Positions 9,585-18,690 of a stretch of DNA of 64,000 nucleotides are shown here, one piece after another. The stretch's first letter is position 1. Each line of letters begins with the position of its first letter. The stretch is taken from positions 1,054,001-1,118,000 of the forward strand of contig NZ_CP088252.1 of the NCBI RefSeq assembly GCF_021117385.1, written 5' to 3'. Under the pieces are notes generated by a model. That model did no database searches. It was not told where the DNA came from and saw only the letters and a list, made by a program, of their open reading frames with translations. Source of the stretch: Frateuria soli (GTDB taxonomy: Bacteria > Pseudomonadota > Gammaproteobacteria > Xanthomonadales > Rhodanobacteraceae). A program made the translations under genes and the position numbers.

Positions 9585-9677
9585 CGGGATTCAGGATTCG
9601 GGATTCGGGATTCGGGATAGCAAGGGCGCGGGATGCGGGCTCTTGCGAATCCCGAATCCCGTCTCTCGGATCCCGGT
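9585..9677. repeat. GGATTCGGGATTC direct/inverted repeat
   Basis: Three successive ATTCGGG units (about 9590-9620) face complementary CCCGAATCCCG sequence about 30 bases on. The result is a long imperfect hairpin filling the gap between the dehydrogenase gene and efpL. Short repeats of this GATTCGGGATTC kind are common intergenic elements in Xanthomonadales. Confidence 0.6.
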
Positions 9678-10445
9678 TTACTTGGGTTGCAACCGCACCG
9701 CGCCATCCAGGCGGATGGTCTCGCCGTTGATGTAGCGGTTGCCGAGGATGAACGCGACCGTCCGCGCAAACTCCTCCGGCTTGCCCAGCCGCGAGGGAAA
9801 CGGGATCGAGGCCGATAGCGACTGCTGTACGGCCTCGGGCATGCCGTCGACCATCGGGGTCCAGAAGATGCCGGGCGCGATGGTCGCCACGCGGATGCCG
9901 AAGCGGGCCAGCTCGCGCGCCATCGGCAGAGTCATGCCGACCACGCCGCCCTTGGACGCCGAATAGGCGGCCTGGCCGATCTGGCCTTCGTAGGCGGCCA
10001 CCGACGCGGTGTTGACGATCACGCCGCGCTCGCCGTCCTCGCCCGGATCGTTGGACTGCATCAGTGCCGCGCCGGCCTTGGCCACGTTGAAGCTGCCGAC
10101 CAGGTTGACCATCACCGTGGCCTGGAACTGCGACAGCGCCATCGGGCCGTCCTTGCCCAGCACGCGGCCGGCGCCGAGGATGCCGGCGCAGTTCATCACC
10201 ACGTTGAGTCCGCCCATCGTCTCGCGCGCGGCGGCGACGTTGGCGGTCACGCCCTCCTCGGAGGTGACATCGGTGCGGTAGAAGCGGGCGGCCTCGCCCA
10301 GTGCCTGCGCGGCCTGCTGCCCCTTCTCCTCGTTGACGTCGAACAGCGCGACCTTCGAGCCGTGAGCGACGAGGTGCTGCGCCACGGCGTGGCCGAGTCC
10401 GGAGGCGCCGCCGGTGATGACGGCCTTGACCTGATCGAGCTGCAT
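9678..10445 (-). CDS. Short-chain dehydrogenase, 3-hydroxyacyl-CoA dehydrogenase type
   Basis: The 255-aa protein has the full classical SDR pattern: TGGASGLG at 11-18 (NAD(H) binding), NCAG at 85-88, and a Ser148-Tyr161-Lys165 triad (YSASK). Asp36 at the end of the second strand favours NAD over NADP. The tail region ([18 protein letters not shown]) resembles HSD17B10/3-hydroxy-2-methylbutyryl-CoA dehydrogenases, so a role in acyl-CoA or branched-chain amino acid breakdown is likely. The ATG at 10445 puts the Rossmann motif at the usual distance from the N-terminus and has a weak AAGGA upstream. It is probably monocistronic or read through weakly into efpL. Confidence 0.8.
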   Translation of the reverse strand: MQLDQVKAVITGGASGLGHAVAQHLVAHGSKVALFDVNEEKGQQAAQALGEAARFYRTDVTSEEGVTANVAAARETMGGLNVVMNCAGILGAGRVLGKDGPMALSQFQATVMVNLVGSFNVAKAGAALMQSNDPGEDGERGVIVNTASVAAYEGQIGQAAYSASKGGVVGMTLPMARELARFGIRVATIAPGIFWTPMVDGMPEAVQQSLSASIPFPSRLGKPEEFARTVAFILGNRYINGETIRLDGAVRLQPK

Positions 10446-11280
10446 GGGAGGAGTCCTTGTGAGGCGGAAAACGGCAATGGTAGCCGATGCCCATGGCTCC
10501 CTCTGCCCCGGCAAAGCTGGGAGGAGAGGGTGAATGCCTTTGTTTCTTTGCCTTCATCCGGTGGCGTGGACGAAGAGCCTCCCCCTCACCCCGGCCCTCT
10601 CCCCCGGCGTGGCCGGGGGAGAGGGAGTCAGGCGTGGAGGGGCGTGGGAATCGGGTCGATCAGCGAAGGCTGCGAGGCGCAGCCTTCGAACGTGAAGCAG
10701 CCGGCGCACCTGGCGGCCTCCGCCTCCGCGGGGGGATGCCTTTGTTTCTTTGGCTTCGTCCGGACGCGTGGACGAAGAGCCTCCCCCTCACCCCAGCCCT
10801 CTCCCCCGGCGTGGCCGGGGCAGAGGGAGTCAGGCGTGGAGGGGCGTGGGAATCGGGTCGATCGGAGCGAAGGCTGCGAGGCGCAGCCTTCGAACGTGAA
10901 GCAGCCGGCGCACCTGGCGGCCTCTGCCTCCGCAGGTGGATGCCTTTGTTTCTTTGGCTTCATCCGGTAGGTGTGGACGAAGAGCCTCTCCCTCACCCCG
11001 GCCCTCTCCCCCGGCGTGGCCGGGGGAGAGGGAGTCAGGCGTGGAGGGGCGTGGGAATCGGGTCGATCAGAGCGAAAGGCCGCGCGGGAATCGGGTCGTT
11101 CGGAGCGCAGGTTGCGAGGCGCAGCGTCGCACTTGGCTCCCTCTCCCCCCGGCAAAGCCGGGGGAGAGGGTGGGGAGAGGGGGAGGCCTTTGTTTTTTTT
11201 CTCATCCGGGCGGGGACACTCTCCCCGGCGGGGCCAGGGAAAAGGCGCCCAGGCGTGGGGAGTTTGCGGAGCCCTGTGGT
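10446..11280. repeat. Non-coding tandem array: three ~203-bp units plus a degenerate fourth
   Basis: The marker TGCCTTTGTTTCTTTG recurs at 10535, 10737 and 10941, with a decayed version near 11186. Each unit carries a hairpin of the form CCCTCTCCCCCGGC/GCCGGGGGAGAGGG (10595-10625, about 10797-10827, 11002-11032, with a variant at 11139-11170). It also carries a GGGAATCGGGTCGAT block and an inverted GGCTGCGAGGCGCAGCC motif. Copies 1-3 are nearly identical. Open frames crossing the array merely repeat the same peptide and look non-coding. It lies between the divergently placed ends of the dehydrogenase gene (start) and lpxH (stop). Confidence 0.8.
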
Positions 11281-12006
11281 TTAGAGCGAGAGGCCGCGCA
11301 GTGCCGCACCGTCCGTGTCCACACGCAGCACCGAGCCCTGGTCGTACCAGTCGCCCAGCACGATGCGCTGCGCAGCCTGGCCATCGAGGGAAAACTCGTG
11401 GATCGCCGGCCGGTGCGTGTGGCCGTGGATCAGGCGGGTGACGCCGGCGCCGCGCATCGCCTGCGCGACGGCCCCGTCATTGACGTCCATGATCGATTCC
11501 GTGGCCGCGCCGGTGTGCGCGCGGCTGTCGGCGCGGGCCCTGGCGGCGAAGGCCCGGCGCTGTTCCAGCGGCATCGCCAGGATATGGGCCTTCCATTCGG
11601 GCGTGCGCACCTGCCGGCGCACCGCCTGGTAGGCGACGTCGTCGGTGCACAGCGTGTCGCCGTGCATCAGCAGGGTGGGGCGGCCGTGGAGGTCGTGCAC
11701 CACGCCGTCCTGCAGCAGCGTCAGGCCGGCGCGGTCGGCGTAGTCCCGGCCGAGCAGGAAGTCGCGGTTGCCGGGCATGAAGTACACCGGCCGGCCCGAA
11801 TCGCGCACGGCACGCGTGGCGCGGGCGATGCGGGCCGGCAACTGCGCATCGTCGTCATCGCCGATCCAGGCTTCGACCAGGTCGCCAAGGATGTAGAGCG
11901 CGTCGGCCTGGCGGACCTCCTCGCTGGCGAGGTAGCGCTCGAACAGCCCGGTGATGTGCGGGCGGCTTTCGTCCAGGTGCAGGTCGGCAATGAACAGGCT
12001 GGCCAT
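11281..12006 (-). CDS. lpxH: UDP-2,3-diacylglucosamine hydrolase
   Basis: The 241-aa product has the metallophosphatase motifs of LpxH: DLHLD at 8-12, LGDLVEAWIGDD, GNRD near 79-82, HGDTLC and the late GHTHRP. LpxH is a peripheral inner-membrane Mn2+ enzyme that cleaves UDP-2,3-diacylglucosamine to lipid X in lipid A synthesis. Length matches the family (about 240 aa). Its ATG overlaps the stop codon of the upstream cyclophilin gene by one base (TGATG), so the two are translationally coupled. The cyclophilin-lpxH pairing is also common in other gammaproteobacteria. Confidence 0.92.
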   Translation of the reverse strand: MASLFIADLHLDESRPHITGLFERYLASEEVRQADALYILGDLVEAWIGDDDDAQLPARIARATRAVRDSGRPVYFMPGNRDFLLGRDYADRAGLTLLQDGVVHDLHGRPTLLMHGDTLCTDDVAYQAVRRQVRTPEWKAHILAMPLEQRRAFAARARADSRAHTGAATESIMDVNDGAVAQAMRGAGVTRLIHGHTHRPAIHEFSLDGQAAQRIVLGDWYDQGSVLRVDTDGAALRGLSL

Positions 12007-12698
12007 CAGCCGCCCTTCTTGCCGGCCGGCCGGGCCGCACTGGCGGCCTTGGCGGGTGCCTGGGCGCTGGTGGCGGAGGCCGGCGCCTCCTCGCCGACCA
12101 CGCGGGCGCTCAGGATCACCGGCAGCGGATTGGGTACGTCGGCGGCGAACGGCCCCTGGCCGCGGGTGGGCAGCGCGGCGATCCTGTCGACCACGTCCAT
12201 GCCATTGATCACCTGGCCGAACACGGCGTAGCCCCAGGTCAGGCCGCTCTGGTTGCCGGCAAAGTCGAGCCGGCGGTTGTCGACCAGGTTGATGAAGAAC
12301 TGCGCGGTGCCCGAATTCGGATCCGCGCCCCGCGCCACCGCCACGGTGCCGCGCAGGTTCGACAGCCCGTTGTCCGCCTCGCTGGCGATCGCCGGATGGG
12401 TGCGCTTGGGCTGCAGGTCGCGCGTGTACAGGCCGCCCTGCACCAGGTAGCCGTTGATCGCGCGATGGAACACGGTGCCGTCGTAGAAGCCCTCGTGCAC
12501 GTATTGCAGGAAGTTGGCCACGCTCTTGGGCGCCTTGTCCGGGAACAGTTCCAGCGTGATGTCGCCAACACTGGTATGCAGCAACACCTTCGGACCCGGT
12601 GCGGGCGGCGTGGCGCTGGTGCTCGCCGGCGGCGGCGCGGCCTGGGCGGCCACGCCCAGGGGCAGGAACAGCAGGAGGGCCAGCAGGAGTCGGGGCAT
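12006..12698 (-). CDS. Periplasmic cyclophilin-type peptidyl-prolyl isomerase
   Basis: The product is 230 aa. A short signal peptide (residues 1-19, ending GVAAQA) precedes a Pro/Ala linker. The cyclophilin domain runs from about 38 to 205 with FHRAINGYLVQGG, the NSGTAQFFINLVDN core and FGQVINGMDVVD. The catalytic-type Arg in FHR and the Phe in QFFI are present. A C-terminal Ala/Lys-rich tail ends in KKGG. It should catalyse prolyl cis-trans isomerisation of envelope proteins, as PpiA does. It is coupled to lpxH downstream. Confidence 0.87.
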   Translation of the reverse strand: MPRLLLALLLFLPLGVAAQAAPPPASTSATPPAPGPKVLLHTSVGDITLELFPDKAPKSVANFLQYVHEGFYDGTVFHRAINGYLVQGGLYTRDLQPKRTHPAIASEADNGLSNLRGTVAVARGADPNSGTAQFFINLVDNRRLDFAGNQSGLTWGYAVFGQVINGMDVVDRIAALPTRGQGPFAADVPNPLPVILSARVVGEEAPASATSAQAPAKAASAARPAGKKGG

Positions 12699-12820
12699 GC
12701 ATGCGGAACCTGTGTGGATTGCCTGCGCATGATACGCGGTGGCGTTGCATGGACTGAAACGACGTTGCGTGGCGTTCGAGGTTGCGCTCCCACGGGAGTC
12801 GCGGCTGGCGCGCCGGCCAC

Positions 12821-14335
12821 TCAGGTGCGCAGGATCTCGAGCGTCAGCCCCAGCTCCGCCATCGGCCCCTGTTCCTGTTCCAGGTCGGCCTCGGTCAGCG
12901 GATGCTGATCCAGCCATGAAGCAGGAATGGCCAGGCGCAGGCGGTGGCTGGTGGCGCTGAGCTTCAACGGCGGCAGGGATTCGGGACGGCGGCCACGGCG
13001 GAACAGCACGGCCAGTCGCAGCAGCGCGGTGATGTGCCGGGCCAGCGTACGGTAGCGCTGCGGCAGCACCGAGATCAGCGCCTTGGCCGGTTTGCGCCGG
13101 TGTGCCTCGATCACCGCCGCGAGCAGTTGCTGCTCCTGCCGCGAGAAGCCCGCCAGGTCGGCGTGGCGCAGGATGTAGGCGCCGTGGTGGTGATGCTGGC
13201 TGTGCGCGATGGCCAGGCCGATCTCGTGCACGCGGGCGGCCCAGGACAACCACTCGCGTGCCTCGGCGTCGAGCTTCCAGGGTTTGGCTGCCTGGTCGAA
13301 CAGCACCAGCGCCGTCTGTTCCACGCGCCGCGCCTGTGCGCGGTCGACCCCATAGCGGGCGGCCAGCGCATCGATGCTGGCGGTTCGCGGGTCGCTGCCG
13401 CCGGCGCGGCCGAGCAGGTCCCACAGCAGGCCTTCACGCATGGAGCTTTCGCACACCCGCATGCGACTGATGCCGAGCGCATCGAACGCGGCCTCGAAAA
13501 TCACCATGGCGCCGGCGAACACGGGAGCGCGTTCTTCGGTCAGGCCGGGAAGGCGCAGCAGGTCCACCTGGCCCTGTTCCAGGATCGCCTCGCGCAATTC
13601 CGCCAGGGCATCGAGGGTGACGCCATCGTCGGTCAGGCCCATCGCCTGCACCACGGCATCGACTGCCTTGGCGCTGCCGGAGGAGCCGTAGGCTTCCTGC
13701 CAGCCGGCTTCGCGGAAATCCTCGGCGAACTGCTGCAACAGCACGCCGACCTCGCTGCGCGCGCGTTGCCAGCGCTTGGCCGTCAGCCGACCGCCGGGGA
13801 AGAAACGCAAGGTCGAGGCGATGCATCCGGCCTGCACGCTCTCGGTATGCAGCGGCGCGAGCCCGCGACCGATGATGAACTCGGTGCTGCCGCCCCCCAC
13901 GTCGATGACCAGCCGCGGCTCGCGCGAGGCGGGCAGGTCATGCGCCGCGCCAAGGAAGATCAGCCGACCTTCCTCGCGGCCGGAAACGATCTCCACGGGA
14001 TGGCCAAGCGCGTCCTCGGCCGCGCCAAGGAAGTTGTGCGGCGAAGACAGGCGGCGCACGGTGTTGGTGGCCACCGCGCGCACGTTGGCCGAAGGCAGGC
14101 TCTCGATGCGCTGGCCGAAACGCGCCAGGCAGGCCAGCGCGCGGGCGCGGTGGGCCGCGTCCAGCGTGCCGTCCGAGCGCAGGCCGGCGGCCAGGCGCAC
14201 GGTGTCGCGCAGGCGGTCGATCACGCGCGGCTCGCCGTGTTCCATGCGCGCCACGATCATGTGGAAGCTGTTCGAGCCCAGGTCGACGGCTGCGATCAGC
14301 TCGCCATCCTTGATGGGCACCGGCTCGGTGGTCAC
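12821..14335 (-). CDS. ppx: Exopolyphosphatase / guanosine pentaphosphatase (Ppx/GppA)
   Basis: The product is 504 aa when begun at the GTG ending at 14335, which places the first phosphate-binding motif (DLGSNSFH) near residue 14 as in relatives; in-frame ATGs further up have no ribosome site. Other ASKHA motifs are EEGRLIFLGA, DVGGGSTEFIIG and GSSGSAKAVD. A C-terminal HD-like helical region follows, with the HEIGLAIAHSQHHHHGAYI motif. Ppx releases phosphate from polyphosphate ends and some members hydrolyse pppGpp. It lies on the same strand as ppk1, 184 bases downstream, making a synthesis/degradation pair for polyphosphate next to phoBR. Confidence 0.88.
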   Translation of the reverse strand: MTTEPVPIKDGELIAAVDLGSNSFHMIVARMEHGEPRVIDRLRDTVRLAAGLRSDGTLDAAHRARALACLARFGQRIESLPSANVRAVATNTVRRLSSPHNFLGAAEDALGHPVEIVSGREEGRLIFLGAAHDLPASREPRLVIDVGGGSTEFIIGRGLAPLHTESVQAGCIASTLRFFPGGRLTAKRWQRARSEVGVLLQQFAEDFREAGWQEAYGSSGSAKAVDAVVQAMGLTDDGVTLDALAELREAILEQGQVDLLRLPGLTEERAPVFAGAMVIFEAAFDALGISRMRVCESSMREGLLWDLLGRAGGSDPRTASIDALAARYGVDRAQARRVEQTALVLFDQAAKPWKLDAEAREWLSWAARVHEIGLAIAHSQHHHHGAYILRHADLAGFSRQEQQLLAAVIEAHRRKPAKALISVLPQRYRTLARHITALLRLAVLFRRGRRPESLPPLKLSATSHRLRLAIPASWLDQHPLTEADLEQEQGPMAELGLTLEILRT

Positions 14336-14519
14336 GCGGGCGTTCCAGGCAGGCGGGGCGCGCATTTTGCCATGCGGGAGCGGGCAGGATTGCCATGCCC
14401 TCCGGGTGGGCACATCCGTGCGCGGCGGGCATGGCGGAGTGGGCACGCGTCCCGGACATGCCGTGCGCTACGGCCGCCCAAGGGGGCGCTCCCGGAACCG
14501 CAGGTCGCCGCTTCGAAGC

Positions 14520-16616
14520 TCATGCGCAGATCTTGTCCAGCAGTGTCTGTTGCGCGCTGTGCGGTGGCTGGTCGCCCGGCACGGCACGGGTGTAGCGGCC
14601 GTCGCTGCCCAGCAGCCAGGCCTGGGTGTTGTCGGCCAGGCCGTTGGCCAGCGTCTCCTCGAACACGCGCGCGGCCAGGACCGGGTCGAGGATCGGGAAG
14701 GCCACCTCGATGCGCCGCATCAGGTTGCGCTCCATCCAGTCGGCGCTGGCGCAGTAGATCTCCGGCTGGCCGTCGTTGGCGAACCAGTACACCCGGCTGT
14801 GTTCCAGGAACCGCCCCACGATCGAGCGCACGCGGATGTGCTCGGAGATCCCCGGCAGGCCGGGCCGCAGGGTGCAGGCGCCGCGTACGATGAGGTCGAT
14901 CTCCACGCCAGCCTGCGAGGCGCGATAGAGCGCGGCGATCACATGCGATTCGTTGAGCGCGTTGAGCTTGGCGACGATGCGTGCGCGCTTGCCGGCCCGT
15001 GCGTTGGCGGTCTCGCGCTCGATCTTGGCAACCACGCTCTTGTAAAGCGTGAACGGCGAATGCAGCAGGCGCTTGAGACTGATCACCGAGCCCAGGCCCG
15101 AGAGCTGCTGGAAGACCTTGTGCAGGTCCTCGCCGATCTCCGGGTTGGCGGTCATCAGGCCGATGTCGGTGTACATGCGGCTGTTGGCCTGGTGGTAGTT
15201 GCCGGTGGACAGGTGCACGTAGCGGCGCAGCATGTCCGTCTCGCGGCGCACGATCAGCATCATCTTGGCGTGGGTCTTGAAACCGACCACGCCGTAGACC
15301 ACCTGCACGCCGGCCTCCTGCAGCCGGGTGGCCAGGCGGATGTTGGCCTCCTCGTCGAAGCGCGCGCGCAGCTCGATCACCACGGTGACGTCCTTGCCGT
15401 TGCGCGCGGCCTCCACCAGCAGGTCCACCAGCGGAGTGTCCTCGCCGGCCCGGTAGAGCGTCTGCTTGATCGCCAGCACGGCGGGATCGGCCGCGGCCTG
15501 GCGCAGCAGGTCGACCACCGCGGCGAAACTCTCGTAGGGGTGGTGCAGCAGCACGTCGCGCTGGCCGATCAGCTCGAACAGGTTGGCGCCCGGCTCGATC
15601 GCCGCCGGCAGGCGGGGCACGAAGCGCGGGAACTTCAGCTCGGGCCGGTCCACGTGATCGTAGATGCCGCCTGCGCGGATGATGTTGACCGGTCCGTCGC
15701 AGCGGTAGACGTCCGATTCCTCCAGCTCGAAGTTGGCCACCAGCATCGTGGTGATCGCCCTGGGACAGTCGTTGGCGATCTCCAGCCGCACCGGTCGTGC
15801 GTAACCGCGGCCGAGCAGCTCTTCGCTGAGCGCGCGGGCGAGGTTTTCCACCTCCGCCTCCTCCACGATCAGTTCGCTGTTGCGGGTCACGCGGAACTGG
15901 TAGGAACCGACCACCTTGAAGCCCGGGAACATGAGGTCGACGAAGGCCTGCAACAGCTCCGCCAGGAACACGAAGTCGTCGCCGCCGCCACCGACTTCGG
16001 ACGGCAGCTTGACGATGCGCGGCAGTGATCGCGGCGCGCGCACCAGCGCCATGTGGCCCTCGTGGCCGAACGCATCGCGGCCCTGCAGCACCACCGCGAT
16101 GTTGAGCGTCTTGTTGAGGATGCGCGGGAACGGATGCGCCGGGTCCAGCCCCAGTGGCGAGAGCACCGGCAGCACCTCGTGCTCGAAGTAGCCCTGCAGC
16201 CAGCGCCGCTGCACCGGGTTCCACTGGTGGCGGGTGAGGAAACGGATGCCCTCGGCGTCCAGCTGCGGCTTGAGCTGCTCCTGCCAGGTGGCGTACTGCT
16301 CGGTGACCAGGTCCAGCACGCGCGTGCGGATGCGTGCGAGCAGTTCGCCGGAAGACAGCCCGTCCGGCCCCGGCGCGGCCGAGCCGTACGCGTGGTGGTG
16401 CTTGAGCATGGCCACGCGCACCTCGAAGAACTCATCGAGGTTGTTGGCAACGATGCTCAGGTAGCGCAGCCGTTCCAGCAGCGGTACGGCCGGGTCGTGG
16501 GCCATGGCGAGCACGCGGAAGTTGAACTCCAGCGCGGCCAGCTCGCGGCTCAGGTACAGCTCCGGGGCGGACACGTCGGCGATCGCTGTGGCGGTTTGCG
16601 TCGGTTTGCGGGCCAT
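14520..16616 (-). CDS. ppk1: Polyphosphate kinase 1
   Basis: The 698-aa length is right for PPK1. The N-terminal domain shows YLSRELAALEFNFRVLA and NNLDEFFEVRVAMLK. The catalytic half has VIELRARFDEEANIRLA and the histidine motif HLSTGNYHQANSRMYTDIGL. The His of that motif lies in the same region as the autophosphorylated His of E. coli PPK. The ATG at 16616 begins MARKP; a longer frame to 16679 has no ribosome site. PPK1 is membrane-associated and reversibly transfers the ATP gamma-phosphate to polyphosphate. The phoB-phoR-ppk1-ppx order on one strand links it to phosphate starvation. Confidence 0.95.
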   Translation of the reverse strand: MARKPTQTATAIADVSAPELYLSRELAALEFNFRVLAMAHDPAVPLLERLRYLSIVANNLDEFFEVRVAMLKHHHAYGSAAPGPDGLSSGELLARIRTRVLDLVTEQYATWQEQLKPQLDAEGIRFLTRHQWNPVQRRWLQGYFEHEVLPVLSPLGLDPAHPFPRILNKTLNIAVVLQGRDAFGHEGHMALVRAPRSLPRIVKLPSEVGGGGDDFVFLAELLQAFVDLMFPGFKVVGSYQFRVTRNSELIVEEAEVENLARALSEELLGRGYARPVRLEIANDCPRAITTMLVANFELEESDVYRCDGPVNIIRAGGIYDHVDRPELKFPRFVPRLPAAIEPGANLFELIGQRDVLLHHPYESFAAVVDLLRQAAADPAVLAIKQTLYRAGEDTPLVDLLVEAARNGKDVTVVIELRARFDEEANIRLATRLQEAGVQVVYGVVGFKTHAKMMLIVRRETDMLRRYVHLSTGNYHQANSRMYTDIGLMTANPEIGEDLHKVFQQLSGLGSVISLKRLLHSPFTLYKSVVAKIERETANARAGKRARIVAKLNALNESHVIAALYRASQAGVEIDLIVRGACTLRPGLPGISEHIRVRSIVGRFLEHSRVYWFANDGQPEIYCASADWMERNLMRRIEVAFPILDPVLAARVFEETLANGLADNTQAWLLGSDGRYTRAVPGDQPPHSAQQTLLDKICA

Positions 16617-16757
16617 GGGTGCCCATTCTGGACGATGCCGAGCCCAAGTACACCCGGCGCGGTCATGTCGGTAGGGCATCCTTCAGCCGCGGAAACCACG
16701 GCAGGAACGCTGCTGATGCGCGACCACGATGGCCGCGGTTGTGCTGGGGATGTGCCG

Positions 16758-17804
16758 CTACAGGGGGCCGGGTTCGGCCGGGAGCAGGCGTTCGGGACCG
16801 AAATGGCAGGCGAAGGTGGAGCCCTTGCCGGGCGTGCTCTGGACGCTGAACCGCGCCTGGTGCAGGTTCAGCACGTGCTTGACGATGGACAGCCCCAGTC
16901 CGGTGCCGCCGGTCTCGCGCGAGCGGCTGGAGGACACGCGATAGAAGCGCTCGGTCAGCCGCGCCAGGTGGCTGGCGGGAATGCCGTAGCCGGTATCGGT
17001 CACCGAATAGGTCGCGCCCTCGTCCGTGCGCTGCCAGCGGATGGTGATGCGGCCACCGCTGGGGGTGTAGCGCACGGCATTGCTGATCAGGTTGGACAGC
17101 GCGCTGTGCAGATCCTTCGGCGAGCCGAGCAGGTCGTCGTCGGTTTCCACCTGGAGGGTGATCTGGTGACGACCCTGGCTCAGCGCCTCGGCTTCCTTGC
17201 GCAGGGTCGCGAGCAGGCCGGCCATCGGCACGCGTTCGTCGACCACGTGCTCCTGGGTTTCCAGGCGCGAGAGCGTCAGCAGGTCTTCCACGATCTGGCC
17301 CATGCGCCTGGACTGCGCGCGCATTTCGCCGAGCACCGGGGCCAGCTCTGGCACGTCTTCGGGATCGAGCAGCTCCAGGTAGCCGTGGATCACGGTCAGC
17401 GGGGTGCGCAGCTCGTGCGAGACGTTGGCCACGAAGTCGCGGCGGATCTGTTCCAGCCGGGTCAGCGGGCTGATGTCGCGGGCCAGCAGCATCCGCTGCC
17501 GCCGGCCGAAGGGCTGTACCGAGAGATCCAGGCGGCCTTCGGCGCGGCCGGGTGCCGCCACGTCGTGCAACGGTACCCGCGCGCCGGCGCGCAGCCAGGC
17601 GGCGAGCTCGGTGCCCTGCAAGCGCTCGGACAACAGCACGCCGCGATCCTTGCCGCGGCGCAGGCCCAGCAGCGTTTCGGCGGCGCGGTTGAACCAGCGC
17701 ACACGCCAGGCCTCGTCCAGCAGCACGACCGCGTCGGGCAGGCTGTCGGCCGCGTCGCGGAGGTCGTGCAGGGCAAGGGCGAGGCGGCGGGCGCGGTGTT
17801 TCAT
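16758..17804 (-). CDS. phoR: PhoR-type phosphate-regulon histidine kinase lacking the membrane anchor
   Basis: The product is 348 aa. A PAS domain starts at residue 21 (SLPDAVVLLDEAWRVRWFNR). HisKA follows with the H-box FVANVSHELRTPL (His130), then N-, G1- and G2-box ATPase motifs (NLISNAVRYTP, DTGYGIP, GGTGLGLSIVKH). It aligns end to end with PhoR from just before its PAS domain. The roughly 80 residues that normally hold two transmembrane helices and a charged linker are absent. No such sequence exists upstream, because phoB ends 22 bases before the ATG. PhoR normally senses Pst transporter state at the membrane and phosphorylates PhoB. How this short form is localised is unclear. Confidence 0.88.
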   Translation of the reverse strand: MKHRARRLALALHDLRDAADSLPDAVVLLDEAWRVRWFNRAAETLLGLRRGKDRGVLLSERLQGTELAAWLRAGARVPLHDVAAPGRAEGRLDLSVQPFGRRQRMLLARDISPLTRLEQIRRDFVANVSHELRTPLTVIHGYLELLDPEDVPELAPVLGEMRAQSRRMGQIVEDLLTLSRLETQEHVVDERVPMAGLLATLRKEAEALSQGRHQITLQVETDDDLLGSPKDLHSALSNLISNAVRYTPSGGRITIRWQRTDEGATYSVTDTGYGIPASHLARLTERFYRVSSSRSRETGGTGLGLSIVKHVLNLHQARFSVQSTPGKGSTFACHFGPERLLPAEPGPL

Positions 17805-17826
17805 GCGGGAGTCGGGTTTGCGGCCC

Positions 17827-18516
17827 TCACGGGCTTGCCGAGAAGCGGTAGCCGGAGCCGCGCACGGTCTGCACCATGGCGTCCAGTTGCCAGGGCTCCA
17901 GCGTCTTGCGCAGGCGGCGGATGTGAACGTCGACCGTGCGCTCTTCCACGTACACGCTGCCGCCCCATACGTGGTCGAGCAGCTGCGCACGGGTGTAGAC
18001 GCGCTCGGGGTGGGTCATGAAGAAGTACAGCAGACGGTACTCGGTGGGCCCGATCGGCACCGGCTCCTCGCCGGCAAAGACGCGATGCGCCGGGCCATCG
18101 ATGCGCAGGCCGCCCAGTTCCACCATGCCGGTACCGTCGTCGCCCTGGCTGCGGCGCAGCACCGCCTTGATGCGGGCGAGCAGTTCGCGGGTGGAGAAGG
18201 GCTTGACCACGTAGTCGTCCACGCCGGCTTCCAGGCCATTGACCCGATCCATCTCCTCGCCGCGCGCGGTGAGCATGATGATCGGGATCTCGCGGCTGAG
18301 CTCCTCCTTGCGCAGCCGCCGCGCCAGCTCCAGCCCGCTGGTGCCCGGCAGCATCCAGTCGAGCAGGATCAGGTCGGGCACCTGTTCGGCAATGGCGATC
18401 TGGGCCGCGCGGGCGTCGGCCGCCTGCATCGCCTCCATGCCCGCCTTGCGCAGGGCGAAGGCGACCATGTCGCGGATGGAAGCTTCGTCTTCGACGATGA
18501 GGATGCGCTTGTGCAC
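17827..18516 (-). CDS. phoB: Phosphate regulon response regulator PhoB
   Basis: The 229-aa OmpR/PhoB-family regulator has a receiver domain (2-118) with the acidic pair at Glu9-Asp10, phospho-acceptor Asp53 in [10 protein letters not shown], and Lys in VKPFSTREL. The winged-helix DNA-binding domain (about 130-226) contains [20 protein letters not shown] and [14 protein letters not shown], the PhoB recognition helix region. Phosphorylated PhoB binds Pho boxes and activates phosphate-starvation genes. It is followed on the same strand by phoR, 22 bases away. The pst-phoU genes are not in this window. Confidence 0.95.
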   Translation of the reverse strand: MHKRILIVEDEASIRDMVAFALRKAGMEAMQAADARAAQIAIAEQVPDLILLDWMLPGTSGLELARRLRKEELSREIPIIMLTARGEEMDRVNGLEAGVDDYVVKPFSTRELLARIKAVLRRSQGDDGTGMVELGGLRIDGPAHRVFAGEEPVPIGPTEYRLLYFFMTHPERVYTRAQLLDHVWGGSVYVEERTVDVHIRRLRKTLEPWQLDAMVQTVRGSGYRFSASP

Positions 18517-18544
18517 GCGGTTTGCGCCTGGCCTGTGACGGGCT

Positions 18545-18579
18545 TATTGCAGTGGGGCAATGTTACGCGGCGATGACAG
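18545..18579 (-). promoter_or_regulatory. Possible Pho half-site and -10 box upstream of phoB
   Basis: On the minus strand a perfect CTGTCAT (18579-18573) is followed about 23 bases later by CAATAA, near the usual distance of a -10 element from an activator-replaced -35. The second CTGTCAT copy expected of a Pho box is poorly matched, so this is a weak call for phoB autoregulation. Confidence 0.3.
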
Positions 18580-18690
18580 GGGCGGCCACGACAACCGTCC
18601 GCCCCGAGCGTCGGCTGCCGGCCGCCACTGCGCCGCTCCATGGCAGCGCCCGCTTGCGCATGCCACGCCCACGGCGAACAGTGGGGTGGC

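Noticed and set aside
10446-11280. CRISPR array
   Set aside because: Units are about 203 bp and nearly identical throughout, with no short repeat/unique spacer alternation and no cas gene nearby.
10362-11284. Several open frames across the 203-bp array that encode repeated GECLCFF-like peptides
   Set aside because: The repeats shift frame between copies, the peptides have no known relatives, and hairpins dominate the sequence; non-coding repeat is the better reading.
13776-16028. Long plus-strand frames opposite ppx and ppk1
   Set aside because: Antisense shadows of well-defined enzymes with correct motifs on the minus strand.
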